Positions 15,356 through 24,114 are shown, counted from the first letter of the stretch. The stretch is DNA of 64,000 nucleotides from Pelagerythrobacter marinus (GCF_009827515.1 NZ_WTYO01000002.1:1-64000), one strand, 5' to 3'. Notes: a model not told the origin generated them from the sequence alone. Translations and numbers: made by a program.

Positions 15356-16579
15356 ATGATCGAACTTCCGACTTTCGAGGACCTGGGCCTGACCGGCCTT
15401 GCCCCGACGGCCGAGATGGTCGTCGGCCTGTGCATCCTGGCGGCGCTGGCCTGGCTGGGCAACTTCGTCGCCAAGAAGATCATCCTGCGCATCCTGATCG
15501 CGCGGGTCCTGCCGCAGGACGGGCCGAGCCCGCGCAAGGTCGTCGCCTATCTCGCCAATATCGTGCCCACGGTGATCGTCGCCTACGGCGTGGGCGCGGT
15601 GCCGCATCTCGCGCCCGGAATCGCATCGGTGATCGCGAACGTCGCCAACGGGGTGACGATCCTGGTCATCGCCATGGCGATCAGCGCGGCGCTCAGCTTC
15701 GTCAACGCGCTTTACGAACAGCGCCCCGAAAGCGCGAGCCGCCCGATCAAGGGCTATGTCCAGGTGCTGAAGATCGTCGTCTATTCGGGCGCGGCGATCC
15801 TGATCGTCGCGGTGCTGATCGAACAGTCGCCGCTCCTCCTCCTCTCGGGCCTCGGCGCGATGGCGGCGGTGGTCCTGCTGGTGTTCAAGGACACGATCCT
15901 TTCGCTCGTCGCCTCGGTCCAGCTCACGTCGAACGACCTGCTGCGGGTGGGCGACTGGATCGAGATGCCCCAGGCCGGGGCCGACGGCGACGTGATCGAT
16001 ATCGCGCTGCACACGGTGAAAGTGCAGAATTTCGACAAGACGATCGTCTCGATCCCGACCCACCGGCTGATTTCGGAAAGCTACAGGAACTGGCGCGGGA
16101 TGTCCGAATCGGGCGGGCGGCGGATCAAGCGGCCGATCTTCATCGACCAGAACTCGATCCGGTTCCTCGAAGCCGAGGAGATCGCGCGGCTGAAGCGGGT
16201 CGCGCTGATCGCGGACTACCTCGCCGACAAGGAACGCGAGCTGGGCGAATGGAACGCCGGGCTGGGCGAGGCGGGGCGCGAGGCGGTGAACGCGCGCCGG
16301 GCGACCAACGTGGGCACGTTCCGCGCCTATGTCCTCGCCTATCTGCGCGCCCATCCGCGGGTTTCCCCGGCGATGACGCTGATGGTGCGCCAGCGCGAGC
16401 CGGGGCCGCAGGGCCTGCCGCTGGAGATCTACTGCTTCACCGACACGACCGCGTGGCTCGAATACGAACGGATCCAGTCGGACATCTTCGATCACCTGCT
16501 GGCGATCCTGCCCGAGTTCGGCCTGCGGATATTCCAGCAGCCGAGCGGCCTCGATTTCCGCACGCTGGCGGAAGGCTAG
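15356..16579 (+). CDS. mechanosensitive channel, MscS family (YbdG/MscM-like)
   Basis: A 407-residue inner-membrane channel. Five hydrophobic segments precede the pore-lining helix and the beta domain (LTSNDLLRVGDWIEMPQAGADGDVIDIALHTVKVQNFDKTIVSIPTHRLIS). The pore helix region GLGAMAAVVLLVFKDTILSLVASVQL is Gly/Ala-rich as in MscS. Length and the extended C-terminal cytoplasmic part match the YbdG miniconductance type rather than the roughly 280-residue MscS. Expected role: release of solutes on osmotic downshock. A TTGACA at about 15244 could be the -35, but no convincing -10 is visible at normal spacing. Tail-to-tail with radC. Confidence 0.9.
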   Translation: MIELPTFEDLGLTGLAPTAEMVVGLCILAALAWLGNFVAKKIILRILIARVLPQDGPSPRKVVAYLANIVPTVIVAYGVGAVPHLAPGIASVIANVANGVTILVIAMAISAALSFVNALYEQRPESASRPIKGYVQVLKIVVYSGAAILIVAVLIEQSPLLLLSGLGAMAAVVLLVFKDTILSLVASVQLTSNDLLRVGDWIEMPQAGADGDVIDIALHTVKVQNFDKTIVSIPTHRLISESYRNWRGMSESGGRRIKRPIFIDQNSIRFLEAEEIARLKRVALIADYLADKERELGEWNAGLGEAGREAVNARRATNVGTFRAYVLAYLRAHPRVSPAMTLMVRQREPGPQGLPLEIYCFTDTTAWLEYERIQSDIFDHLLAILPEFGLRIFQQPSGLDFRTLAEG

Positions 16580-16605
16580 CGCGCCGGCCGCCGCGGGGCC
16601 TCGGG

Positions 16606-17421
16606 TCAGATCAATCCTTTCGCGCGCAGGCTGGCATGGCCTTCGCGCCCCACGATCACGTGGTCGTGGACGACGATCCCCAGCAGGCGGCCGGCCTCCG
16701 CGATCCGGCGGGTGACCTGGATGTCGGCCTGGCTCGGCGCGGGGTTTCCGCTGGGGTGGTTGTGGACCAGGATCAGCGCGCTCGCGCCCACGTCCAGCGC
16801 GCGCCTGACCACCTCGCGCGGGTGAATCGCCGCCTCGTCGATCGAACCGTCGCCGACATGGTAATCGAGGATCAGGCGGTTGCGCGTGTCGAGATAGAGC
16901 ACGCGGACCCGCTCCACCGTCAGGTGCGCCATGTCGATCGTCAGGTAATCGAGCAGCGCCTGCCACGATCCCAGAACCGGCTTTCGCTCGACTTCGCCGC
17001 GGGCCATGCGCCGGGCGGCGAGGGCGGTGGCCTTGAGCATGGCGGTGCCCGTCTCGCCCATGCCCTTGACCCGGGCCAGCGCGGCGGGATCGGCGTTGAG
17101 CACCGCGGGTAGCGAGCCGAACCGGTCGAGCAGCGCCTTTGCCAGCGGCTTGGTGTCGCCGCGCGGATTGGCGGCGAAAAGGAGATATTCGAGCACTTCG
17201 TAATCGGCCAGCGCCTCCGCCCCGCCGGCAAGCAGGCGCCGGCGCAGCCGCGCGCGGTGGCCCAGGCCCGCGTGGGCCGGCGTCTTGCCGGGCGGCTTGT
17301 TCCCCCCTTGCGGCAATGGCTCCCCCTCTTGCGCCGGAGTGCGACCCCAGATGTCGCGTCCTCTTGGGTTGCGCCCCTTCGGTTGCGATCCCCCGGGGCG
17401 CGATCCCCAACCGCCATGCAT
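16606..17421 (-). CDS. radC: RadC family JAB/MPN-domain protein
   Basis: A 271-residue RadC. The N-terminal helix-hairpin-helix region (LADYEVLEYLLFAANPRGDTKPLAKALLDRFGSL, then VKGMGETGTAMLKA) leads to the JAB domain with the metal motif HNHPSGNPAPSQAD and the conserved IHPREVVRRAL. RadC proteins were once linked to DNA repair; their true substrate is not established. The start is uncertain: the ATG at 17421 (MHGGWGSRPGG) is chosen because the frame upstream overlaps the divergent ydbH-like gene. The first 60 residues are low complexity. Confidence 0.9.
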   Translation of the reverse strand: MHGGWGSRPGGSQPKGRNPRGRDIWGRTPAQEGEPLPQGGNKPPGKTPAHAGLGHRARLRRRLLAGGAEALADYEVLEYLLFAANPRGDTKPLAKALLDRFGSLPAVLNADPAALARVKGMGETGTAMLKATALAARRMARGEVERKPVLGSWQALLDYLTIDMAHLTVERVRVLYLDTRNRLILDYHVGDGSIDEAAIHPREVVRRALDVGASALILVHNHPSGNPAPSQADIQVTRRIAEAGRLLGIVVHDHVIVGREGHASLRAKGLI

Positions 17422-17456
17422 TGCCTTTGCCGGGCGATGCGCGCAAGTGGAGCACG

Positions 17457-20400
17457 ATGGCGCTGGCCGAGGACGAGAACGAGGAAAGGCCGGATTCGGC
17501 GGCATCGGGCCGGCGCGCTCCGCGCTGGCGCGTGCGCCTGTCGCTGTTCCTGCTCGCGCTGGTGGCAAGCGCGATCGCGGTCCTGTGGTTCTCGCGCGAG
17601 CGGATCGCGCAGGACGTGATCGCCGGGATGCTGGAAGACCACGACCTCCCCGCGCAGTACGAGATCGAGAGCATCGGGCCCGAACGCCAGGTGCTGCGCA
17701 ACGTCGTGATCGGCGACCCTGCGCGGCCCGACCTCACGATCGCGCGAGTCGTGGTCAACTTGCGCTATCGCTTCGGCACGCCGGCGATCGGCCGGGTGGA
17801 GCTCGACCGGGCGCGCCTTTTCGGGCGGCTGACGGGCGGGCGGCTGAGCTTCGGCACGCTCGACCGGGTGCTCTTCGCCGACAGCGACGCGCGCGCCGGG
17901 CTGCCCGACCTCGACTTGCGGCTGGTGGACGGTCGCGCGCTGATCGAAAGCGATTACGGGCCGGTCGGGATCAAGGCCGCGGGCGAGGGGGAACTCGACG
18001 ACGGCTTCGATGGCCACCTCGCCGCGGTCGCGCCGCGAATCGCCGCCGGAGAATGCCGGGCCGAAGACGCGACGCTCTACGGTCGCCTGACCACCGCCGC
18101 CGGCCGGCCGAGCTTCGACGGGCCGCTGCGCGTGGCGCGCCTCGCCTGCGCGGGCGAGGGCCCGGCGGTGGAGAATCTCGCGCTCGCGCTGGAGGCGACG
18201 GGCGATGCCGACCTCGTCGGCTACGACGGCCGCGCCCGCCTCGCGTCCGGCCGTGCCACGCTGGGCGGCGCGCGGCTGAACGGGCTGAACGCCAACCTGC
18301 GCGCCAGCTGGCGCGATGCGCGGCTGACGGCGCGCTATTCGCTGGTCGGCCGCGGTCTCGCCCATCCGCAGGCGCAGTTCGCCGTCCTCACCGCCAAGGG
18401 CGGCCTGCGCGCGCGCGACGGGTTTCGGCGGGTCGAGATCGACGCCGACCTCGAAGGCAACGGCCTGCGCATGGGGCGGGCCGTTTCCGACGCGCTGGCG
18501 GCCGTCACCCGCGACGGCGGCGACACGCTGCTCGCGCCGCTCGCCCGCCGGATGGCCGACGCTCTCCGGCGCGAGGAGCGCGGCAGCCGGCTCGCCGGGC
18601 AACTGACCTGGCGCAGGACCGGCGAGGCGGTGACCGCCGTCGTCCCCAGCGCCAGCCTGCGCGGGGGCAGCGGGGAAACGCTGCTCGCCCTCTCGCGCGT
18701 GCACTACCTGGGCGGCGCGGGGCGCGCGCCGCGCATCGCCGGCAATTTCCGCACCGGGGGCAGGGGCCTGCCGCGCATGGTCGGGCGGATGGAGCAGCTC
18801 GGCGGCCGCGATACCGTGCTGCGGATGCGGATGGCCGAATACGCGGCCGGCGATTCGCGGGTCGCCCTGCCCGAGCTCGTGCTAGCCCAGGGCGCGGGCG
18901 GGCAGCTCGGCTTTTCCGGCCGCGCGGTCGTCTCGGGCGCCTTGCCGGGCGGCGCGGCGCGGGCGCTGGTCGTGCCGCTCGACGGCAACTGGTCGCCCGC
19001 GCGCGGCCTCGCGCTGTGGCACGACTGCGCCGATTTCCGGTTCGAACGGCTGGAGATGGCCGACCTCGTGCTCGAACGCCGCGGCCTGCGGCTCTGTCCG
19101 CCGCGCAATGCGCCGATCCTTGCCTACGATGCGCGCGGGCTGCGGCTGGCGGCAGGCACGCCGTCGCTCGACCTGGCGGGGGAGCTGGCGGGCACGGCGA
19201 TCCGCATCGAATCGGGCCCGGTCGGCTTCGCCTGGCCCGGCAATCTCAGCGCGCGCGACCTCGACATCTCGCTCGGCCCGGTCGAGGAAGCGAACCGGTT
19301 CCGCGTCAGCCAGGTCGGCGCGACGCTGGGCAGCGCGATCGAGGGGACTTTCGCCGATGCCGACGTCGCGCTGTTCGCCGTCCCGCTCGACTTGCGCGAG
19401 ACGCGCGGCCGCTGGCGCTATGCCGGCGGCGTCTTCGCGATCGAGGACGGCGCCTTCGTCCTCGAAGACCGCAGCGAGCAGGACCGCTTCCGCCCGCTGG
19501 TCGCGCGCGGGGCGCGGCTTGCGCTGGAGGACAACGTGATCCGCGCCGACGCCCTGCTGCGCGAACCGCGCAGCGACCGCGCGGTCGTCGATGTCGCAGT
19601 CGTCCACGACCTGGCGCGCGGGGCGGGCCATGCCGATCTCGACGTCGACGCGCTGCGGTTCGACGAGGCGCTCCAGCCCGACATGCTGAGCGAACTGGCC
19701 CTGGGCGTGATCGCCAATACCCGCGGCGTGGTGCGCGGGACCGGGCGGATCGCGTGGGACGGGGACGGGGTGACGAGCGGCGGGCGCTTCTCGAGCGAGG
19801 GGCTGGACTTCGCCGCCGCCTTCGGCCCGGTGCGCGGCGCGGCGGGCACGATCGTCTTTTCCGACCTCCTCGACCTGACCACCGTGCCGGGCCAGCGGCT
19901 GCGCGTCGAATCGGTCAACCCGGGGGTCGAGGCGACGGGGGGCGAAGTCGAATTCGCCTTGCGCGAGGGCCAGTTCCTGTCGATCGCCGGCGGGACCTGG
20001 CCCTTCATGGGCGGCACGCTGACCCTGCGCCCGGTGGACCTGAACATCGGCGCGAGCGAACGGCGCGCCTATGTCTTCGTGATCGAGGGCCTCGACGCGG
20101 CGACTTTCGTCCAGCAGCTCGATCTCGGCAATATCCACGCCACCGGCACGTTCGACGGCGAACTGCCGATCGTCTTCGACGCGGCCGGGAACGGCCGGAT
20201 CGAGGGCGGCCGCCTGGTCTCGCGCGCGCCGGGCGGCAGCGTGTCCTATGTCGGCGAACTGACATACGAGGACCTGTCGCCGGTGGCCAATTTCGCCTTC
20301 GACGCGCTGCGTTCGCTCGATTACCGGCGGATGGTGGTGGAAATGAACGGCAGCCTCTCGGGCGAGATCGTGACCGAGCTGCGCTTCGAGGGGGTGAGCC

Positions 20401-20696
20401 AGGGGGAAGGGACGAGCAAGAACCTCGTCACCCGCCAGATCGCCGGGCTGCCGCTCGAATTCCGCGTCAACATCCGCGCCGCCTTCACCCAGTTGCTGAC
20501 CAATCTCCGGTCGCTCTACGATCCGGCCTTCGTGCGCGACCCGCGCGAGCTGGGGCTGCTGTCCGACGACGGCGAGCGGCTGCAGCCCGCGCCCGGGCCG
20601 GTGGGCGGGGGCAGTCCGCCCGCCGATTCCCTGCCTGCCGATTCCCGGCCCGCCGATTCACCCGTTCAGACCCAGGAAAGCGAGACAATGCCATGA
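17457..20696 (+). CDS. ydbH: YdbH-family intermembrane phospholipid transport protein
   Basis: A 1079-residue AsmA-like bridge protein. A single N-terminal transmembrane helix (LSLFLLALVASAIAVLWF) is followed by a long periplasmic beta-rich region expected to form a hydrophobic groove. The C-terminal DUF/YdbH part contains GGTWPFMGGTLTLRPVDLNI and GNIHATGTFDGELPIVFD. In E. coli, YdbH acts redundantly with TamB and YhdP to move phospholipids to the outer membrane and works with the lipoprotein YnbE. The next gene is exactly that lipoprotein, followed by YdbL. The last 40 residues are Pro/Asp-rich. The stop overlaps the ynbE start (ATGA). Confidence 0.9.
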   Translation: MALAEDENEERPDSAASGRRAPRWRVRLSLFLLALVASAIAVLWFSRERIAQDVIAGMLEDHDLPAQYEIESIGPERQVLRNVVIGDPARPDLTIARVVVNLRYRFGTPAIGRVELDRARLFGRLTGGRLSFGTLDRVLFADSDARAGLPDLDLRLVDGRALIESDYGPVGIKAAGEGELDDGFDGHLAAVAPRIAAGECRAEDATLYGRLTTAAGRPSFDGPLRVARLACAGEGPAVENLALALEATGDADLVGYDGRARLASGRATLGGARLNGLNANLRASWRDARLTARYSLVGRGLAHPQAQFAVLTAKGGLRARDGFRRVEIDADLEGNGLRMGRAVSDALAAVTRDGGDTLLAPLARRMADALRREERGSRLAGQLTWRRTGEAVTAVVPSASLRGGSGETLLALSRVHYLGGAGRAPRIAGNFRTGGRGLPRMVGRMEQLGGRDTVLRMRMAEYAAGDSRVALPELVLAQGAGGQLGFSGRAVVSGALPGGAARALVVPLDGNWSPARGLALWHDCADFRFERLEMADLVLERRGLRLCPPRNAPILAYDARGLRLAAGTPSLDLAGELAGTAIRIESGPVGFAWPGNLSARDLDISLGPVEEANRFRVSQVGATLGSAIEGTFADADVALFAVPLDLRETRGRWRYAGGVFAIEDGAFVLEDRSEQDRFRPLVARGARLALEDNVIRADALLREPRSDRAVVDVAVVHDLARGAGHADLDVDALRFDEALQPDMLSELALGVIANTRGVVRGTGRIAWDGDGVTSGGRFSSEGLDFAAAFGPVRGAAGTIVFSDLLDLTTVPGQRLRVESVNPGVEATGGEVEFALREGQFLSIAGGTWPFMGGTLTLRPVDLNIGASERRAYVFVIEGLDAATFVQQLDLGNIHATGTFDGELPIVFDAAGNGRIEGGRLVSRAPGGSVSYVGELTYEDLSPVANFAFDALRSLDYRRMVVEMNGSLSGEIVTELRFEGVSQGEGTSKNLVTRQIAGLPLEFRVNIRAAFTQLLTNLRSLYDPAFVRDPRELGLLSDDGERLQPAPGPVGGGSPPADSLPADSRPADSPVQTQESETMP

Positions 20697-20953
20697 TCCC
20701 CGCCGAATTGACTGCCCGCTGCGCGGCTGCGACAACCCTGGCGATGCAGGGGGGAGCGCGGCCAATCACGCGGGCGATCCGTTCGCTGGTGCTGGTAACG
20801 GCCGGCGCGGCGGCACTGGGCGGCTGCATCTCGGTGGAGGCGCCCGAACGGCCGATCGTGATCGAGCTGAATATCAACATCCGGCAGGAAGTGATCTATC
20901 GCCTCGCGGCAGACGCGGGCAACACGATCGAGGAAAACGCGGACATCTTCTGA
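20693..20953 (+). CDS. ynbE: YnbE-family outer-membrane lipoprotein
   Basis: A short lipoprotein of at most 86 residues. The lipobox is AALGGC, followed by ISVEAPERPIVIELNINIRQEVIYRL and ending NADIF, very like E. coli YnbE in both the PITIN.N..I core and the DLF-type tail. The ATG at 20693 overlaps the ydbH stop. A later ATG at 20744 would give a more normal signal peptide, so the first 17 residues may not be translated. In E. coli, YnbE oligomerises and completes the YdbH bridge at the outer membrane. Confidence 0.85.
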   Translation: MIPAELTARCAAATTLAMQGGARPITRAIRSLVLVTAGAAALGGCISVEAPERPIVIELNINIRQEVIYRLAADAGNTIEENADIF

Positions 20954-20964
20954 TGGGAACCGGC

Positions 20965-21366
20965 ATGAAAACGACATTGACCCGCAAGCTCTCGCTCGCC
21001 GCAGCCGCTTTCGCGCTGGCGGGCGGGGCGATCCTGGCCACCCCGGCGCAGGCGCAGCGCGATCCGGCCTACGAGGCCGCGCGCGCCGCCGGCAAGGTGG
21101 GCGAACGGATGGACGGCTATCTCGGCATCGTCGGCACCGCCACGCCCGATCTCCAGCGCATGGTCAACGACATCAATATCAAGCGTCGCGCGGTCTATGC
21201 CCAGCGGGCGCAGGCCGCCAATGCGACGGTGGAGGAATATGCGCTGACCGCCGGCTGCATCGCGATCGCGAAGACCGTTCCGGGGGAGAAGTACCAGGCG
21301 CCCGACGGTTCGTGGCAGACGCGCACCGGCGCGCCGCCGCAGCGCGACAGCCGCTGCCCGGCCTGA
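20965..21366 (+). CDS. ydbL: YdbL family (DUF1318) periplasmic protein
   Basis: About 133 residues. A signal peptide (MKTTLTRKLSLAAAAFALAGG to AQAQ) precedes a DUF1318 domain: GKVGERMDGYLGIV and the conserved VNDINIKRRAVYAQRA. The ATG at 20965 is preferred because it has GGGAA seven bases upstream and gives a clean signal peptide; an in-frame ATG at 20953 overlaps the ynbE stop. In E. coli, YdbL is thought to keep YnbE from over-oligomerising on YdbH. The conserved three-gene order supports all three assignments. Confidence 0.88.
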   Translation: MKTTLTRKLSLAAAAFALAGGAILATPAQAQRDPAYEAARAAGKVGERMDGYLGIVGTATPDLQRMVNDINIKRRAVYAQRAQAANATVEEYALTAGCIAIAKTVPGEKYQAPDGSWQTRTGAPPQRDSRCPA

Positions 21367-21405
21367 TCGCGCGCCGCGCAGGCCCCGGCCGGGGCAAGCC
21401 GCCGA

Positions 21406-21434
21406 TTGACTCGCCAAAAGGGGCGGCCTAAGGG
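21406..21434 (+). promoter_or_regulatory. promoter of the ATP synthase F0 operon
   Basis: TTGACT (21406-21411), a 17-bp spacer and TAAGGG (21429-21434) lie about 60 bp before the atpI ATG. No other gene lies between. Confidence 0.5.
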
Positions 21435-21493
21435 GGCGGCGCCCTCGGCGGGCAGGTGTTGCGCATGTCGCGGATTCCCCTAAGGAACACGGC

Positions 21494-21829
21494 ATGAGCG
21501 ACGAAAAGCCCGCACGAGAACCAATCGCCGAGGATGCGCGCATCGACGCGCTCGAAGAGCGGCTCAAGGCCGCACGCGAGCGCGAAGACAACCGCAACCG
21601 GCCGCAGGTCCAGGGTGCCGATGCGAATTACCGCAGCGGCAACCGGGTCCTGGCGGATCTTCTCGGCGGTATTCTCGGCGGCCTCGTGCTCGGTTGGTTG
21701 GTCGATACCTTCGCCGGCACGTCGCCCTGGGGTCTGTTGGCCGGCCTGTTCCTCGGGATAGTGGTGGCCTTCAGGAACATTTTCCGGATGGCGAACACGC
21801 GCTCCGACGACTCCTCGACCGAGGGGTAG
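21494..21829 (+). CDS. atpI: ATP synthase protein I (AtpI)
   Basis: A 111-residue small membrane protein at the head of the F0 operon. A charged N-terminus (residues 1-45, DALEERLKAAREREDN) precedes two transmembrane helices: LADLLGGILGGLVLGWLVDTF and WGLLAGLFLGIVVAFRNIF. The Gly-rich first helix is typical of AtpI. The protein is believed to help assemble the c-ring or carry Mg2+, and is not part of the mature enzyme. It is followed 41 bp later by atpB. Confidence 0.9.
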   Translation: MSDEKPAREPIAEDARIDALEERLKAAREREDNRNRPQVQGADANYRSGNRVLADLLGGILGGLVLGWLVDTFAGTSPWGLLAGLFLGIVVAFRNIFRMANTRSDDSSTEG

Positions 21830-21869
21830 CCGCGAGCGCGAATGTTCATGAGGTAGGGACGTAACAGCC

Positions 21870-22658
21870 GTGGCAGCCGAACCGGCAAAGGTCGACCCGA
21901 TGTACCAGTTCACGATCGAGCCGATGTTCGGCTCGCAGAACTGGGAACTGGCGGGCTATAACATCGCCTTCACCAACAGCGCGCTGTGGATGCTGATCAC
22001 GACCGTGATCCTGGGCATCTTCGTATGGGGCGGGACGAAGCGCCAGCTCGTGCCCGGCCGCTGGCAGATGGCGGTCGAAACCTTCACCGGTTTCATCGAC
22101 GACATGCTGGAAGCGAACATCGGCAAGGCCGGGCGCAAGTACGTGCCCTATGTCTTCTCGCTGTTCATGTTCATTCTCTTCGCCAACCTCCTCGGCCTCC
22201 TGCCGCTCGGCGTGGTCGGCCTCCACCCGTTCACTTTCACCAGCCATTTCACGATCACCGGCGTCCTGGCCGCGATCAGTTTCTCGATCGTCCTGATCGT
22301 CGGCTTCTGGAAGCACGGTTTTCATTTCTTCAGCCTGTTCGTCCCGCACGGGACCCCGCTGCCGATGATCCCGGCGATTTTCCTGATCGAACTGGTCAGC
22401 TTCGCCGTACGCCCGTTCAGCCTCGCGCTGCGGCTGTTCGTCGCGATGATGGCCGGTCACGTCCTGCTGGAGGTGCTTTCCAGCTTCGTGATCGACGGCA
22501 CCAATGCCGGCGTCGGTTTCGCCGCGCTGGTCGGCCTGCCCAGCTTCCTGCTGATGATCGGCATCTGCGCGCTGGAAATCCTGGTCGCGGGCATCCAGGC
22601 CTACGTGTTCGCTCTCCTGACGTCGCTCTACATCAACGACGCCGAGAACCTTCACTGA
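21870..22658 (+). CDS. atpB: F0F1 ATP synthase subunit a
   Basis: The proton-channel subunit of F0. The 262-residue polytopic protein has five to six transmembrane segments. The essential Arg lies in FSLALRLFVAMMAGHVLLEVL (helix near residue 190), and there is a conserved C-terminal IQAYVFALLTSLYINDAENLH. The start is GTG at 21870 with AGGTAGGG upstream; an ATG ten codons on is a possible alternative. It lies between atpI and atpE. Confidence 0.96.
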   Translation: MAAEPAKVDPMYQFTIEPMFGSQNWELAGYNIAFTNSALWMLITTVILGIFVWGGTKRQLVPGRWQMAVETFTGFIDDMLEANIGKAGRKYVPYVFSLFMFILFANLLGLLPLGVVGLHPFTFTSHFTITGVLAAISFSIVLIVGFWKHGFHFFSLFVPHGTPLPMIPAIFLIELVSFAVRPFSLALRLFVAMMAGHVLLEVLSSFVIDGTNAGVGFAALVGLPSFLLMIGICALEILVAGIQAYVFALLTSLYINDAENLH

Positions 22659-22705
22659 GTTTTACCAACCCGAATTAACGTATTCGATCCAAAGGAGTTT
22701 TTGAA

Positions 22706-22933
22706 ATGGACGTAGAAGCTGCAAAGCTGGTTGGCGCCGGTCTCGCCGCTATCGGTGCGGGCATGGCCGCGATCGGTGTGGGTAACGTGTTCGGCTCGTT
22801 CCTCGAAAGCGCGCTGCGCAACCCGGGTGCCGCCGACGGCCAGCAGGGCCGCCTGTTCATCGGCTTCGCCGCTGCCGAGCTTCTCGGCCTGCTGGCGTTC
22901 GTCGTGGCGATGATCCTGATCTTCGTCGCCTGA
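22706..22933 (+). CDS. atpE: F0F1 ATP synthase subunit c
   Basis: Rotor-ring proteolipid of 75 residues: two helices joined by the polar loop RNPGAADGQQGRL. The ion-binding carboxylate is Glu58 in GFAAAELLGLLAF. No extra Na+ ligand pattern is seen, so proton coupling is expected. AAAGGAG lies eight bases before the ATG, and the preceding spacer is AT-rich, both favouring strong translation as needed for the multicopy ring. A strong hairpin follows the stop at once. Confidence 0.97.
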   Translation: MDVEAAKLVGAGLAAIGAGMAAIGVGNVFGSFLESALRNPGAADGQQGRLFIGFAAAELLGLLAFVVAMILIFVA

Positions 22934-22949
22934 TCGACCGATACCCGTC

Positions 22950-22987
22950 GCCGGCCGGGCCAGCCCCGGCCGGCACGCCTTTTTCCG
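22950..22987 (+). terminator. hairpin plus T-tract after atpE (intra-operon)
   Basis: GCCGGCCGGG (22950-22959) pairs perfectly with CCCGGCCGGC (22965-22974) across a 5-base loop, followed five bases later by a run of five T. The stem-to-T gap is longer than in an ideal intrinsic terminator. It may act as a leaky terminator or as an RNA-stabilising end that favours atpE mRNA. This is inference. Confidence 0.5.
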
Positions 22988-23010
22988 CCTGACTTCCGGG
23001 ACGTGCTTCG

Positions 23011-23505
23011 ATGCCCCAGATAGCCCAGCTCGCAGATACCTATTCCAGCCAGATCTTCTGGCTGCTGGTGTTCTTCGGGATCGTCTTCTTCGTTGTCGGC
23101 CGGGGCATGGTGCCCAAGGTGATGGACACCGTTTCCCAGCGCGACAGCCAGATCGCCGCCGATCTTGCCGCTGCCGAGGCCGCGCGCAGCCAGGCGGACG
23201 AGGAAGAGGAAGCCTGGCGCAAGCGCGAGAACGAGAATCGCGCCGCCGCGCAGGCCCTGGTCGCCCAGGCCAAGGCGGATGCGGCCGCGGCCAGCGAAAA
23301 GAAGCTTTCGGCGGCGCAGAAGCGCCTCGATACCAAGCTGGCCAAGGCCGAAGCCGAGATTGCCGATGCGCGCAAGACGGCCCTGGCCGAAGTGGAAGAC
23401 GTGGCGGCCGATGCGGCCCGCGACATCGTCCAGCGCCTTGCCGGGGCCAGCGTGACCCCGGCCAGCGCCAAGAAGGCCGTGAAGGAGGCCCTGAGCCATG
23501 GCTAA
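23011..23505 (+). CDS. F0F1 ATP synthase subunit b'
   Basis: Peripheral-stalk subunit of 164 residues. One N-terminal transmembrane helix (IFWLLVFFGIVFFVVG) is followed by a long Ala/Glu/Lys-rich coiled coil to the C-terminus. Alphaproteobacteria and photosynthetic bacteria carry two different b subunits, b and b', which form a heterodimer. This first copy has the b' character, with a short N-terminus before the helix. It overlaps the next gene by eight bases. Confidence 0.92.
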   Translation: MPQIAQLADTYSSQIFWLLVFFGIVFFVVGRGMVPKVMDTVSQRDSQIAADLAAAEAARSQADEEEEAWRKRENENRAAAQALVAQAKADAAAASEKKLSAAQKRLDTKLAKAEAEIADARKTALAEVEDVAADAARDIVQRLAGASVTPASAKKAVKEALSHG

Positions 23506-24061
23506 CACGCCGGAAGTGTTCACGACCGACGAGACCGAGGCGCAGACCGTGATCGAACACGGTTCGGCCGAACACGTCGAGCCGGAGCTGTTCGGGCTGG
23601 CCCCGTTCCAGATCGTCGCGGTGGCGATGACCGTGCTGATCCTGATCGCGGTGTGGAAGAAAGTCCCCGGCATGATCGTCGGCGGGCTCGACAACAAGAT
23701 CGCCGCGATCCGCCAGCAGCTCGACGAGGCGAAGACCCTTCGCGCCGAGGCCGAGGCCCTGCGCGACGAGTATCGCCGCAAGGTCGCCGGGGCGGAGAAG
23801 GACGCCGAGGCGATGCTCGACAACGCGCGCCGCGAAGCCGACGCGATCCTCGCCAAGGCGGAAGACGACAGCAAGGCGATGGTCGAACGGCGCAAGCGGA
23901 TGGCCGAAGACAAGATCGCCGCGGCCGAGCGCGAGGCGGTGGAGGACGTGCGCAACCGCGCCGCCGCCGCCGCTGCCGAGGCTTCGCGCAAGCTGATCGC
24001 GCAGAAGCACGACGCCGACGCCGATCGCAAGCTGGCGGACGAACTGATCGCCAGCCTCTGA
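23498..24061 (+). CDS. atpF: F0F1 ATP synthase subunit b
   Basis: Second peripheral-stalk subunit, 187 residues. A 35-residue acidic N-terminal extension (TTDETEAQTVIEHGSAEHVEPE) precedes the single transmembrane helix (FQIVAVAMTVLILIAVWKKV) and a long coiled coil. The F1 genes (delta, alpha, gamma, beta, epsilon) are not in this window, consistent with the split operon of alphaproteobacteria. The last five codons lie in the first unit of a 14-bp tandem repeat that continues past the stop. Confidence 0.93.
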   Translation: MANTPEVFTTDETEAQTVIEHGSAEHVEPELFGLAPFQIVAVAMTVLILIAVWKKVPGMIVGGLDNKIAAIRQQLDEAKTLRAEAEALRDEYRRKVAGAEKDAEAMLDNARREADAILAKAEDDSKAMVERRKRMAEDKIAAAEREAVEDVRNRAAAAAAEASRKLIAQKHDADADRKLADELIASL

Positions 24062-24114
24062 TCGCCAACCTCTGATCGCCAACCTCTGATCGCCAGCCCC
24101 TGATCGCCAGCCTG
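24045..24114. repeat. 14-bp tandem repeat, five copies, across the atpF stop
   Basis: Five head-to-tail units of TGATCGCCAACCTC, with minor variants, start at 24045, 24059, 24073, 24087 and 24101. The first unit encodes the last residues of subunit b, and the TGA opening the second unit is the stop codon. Later copies are untranslated. Copy-number change would not alter the protein as long as at least one further unit follows. Confidence 0.95.

Noticed and set aside
24045-24114. The 14-bp repeats as a CRISPR-like array
   Set aside because: Units are contiguous without spacers and are far too short.
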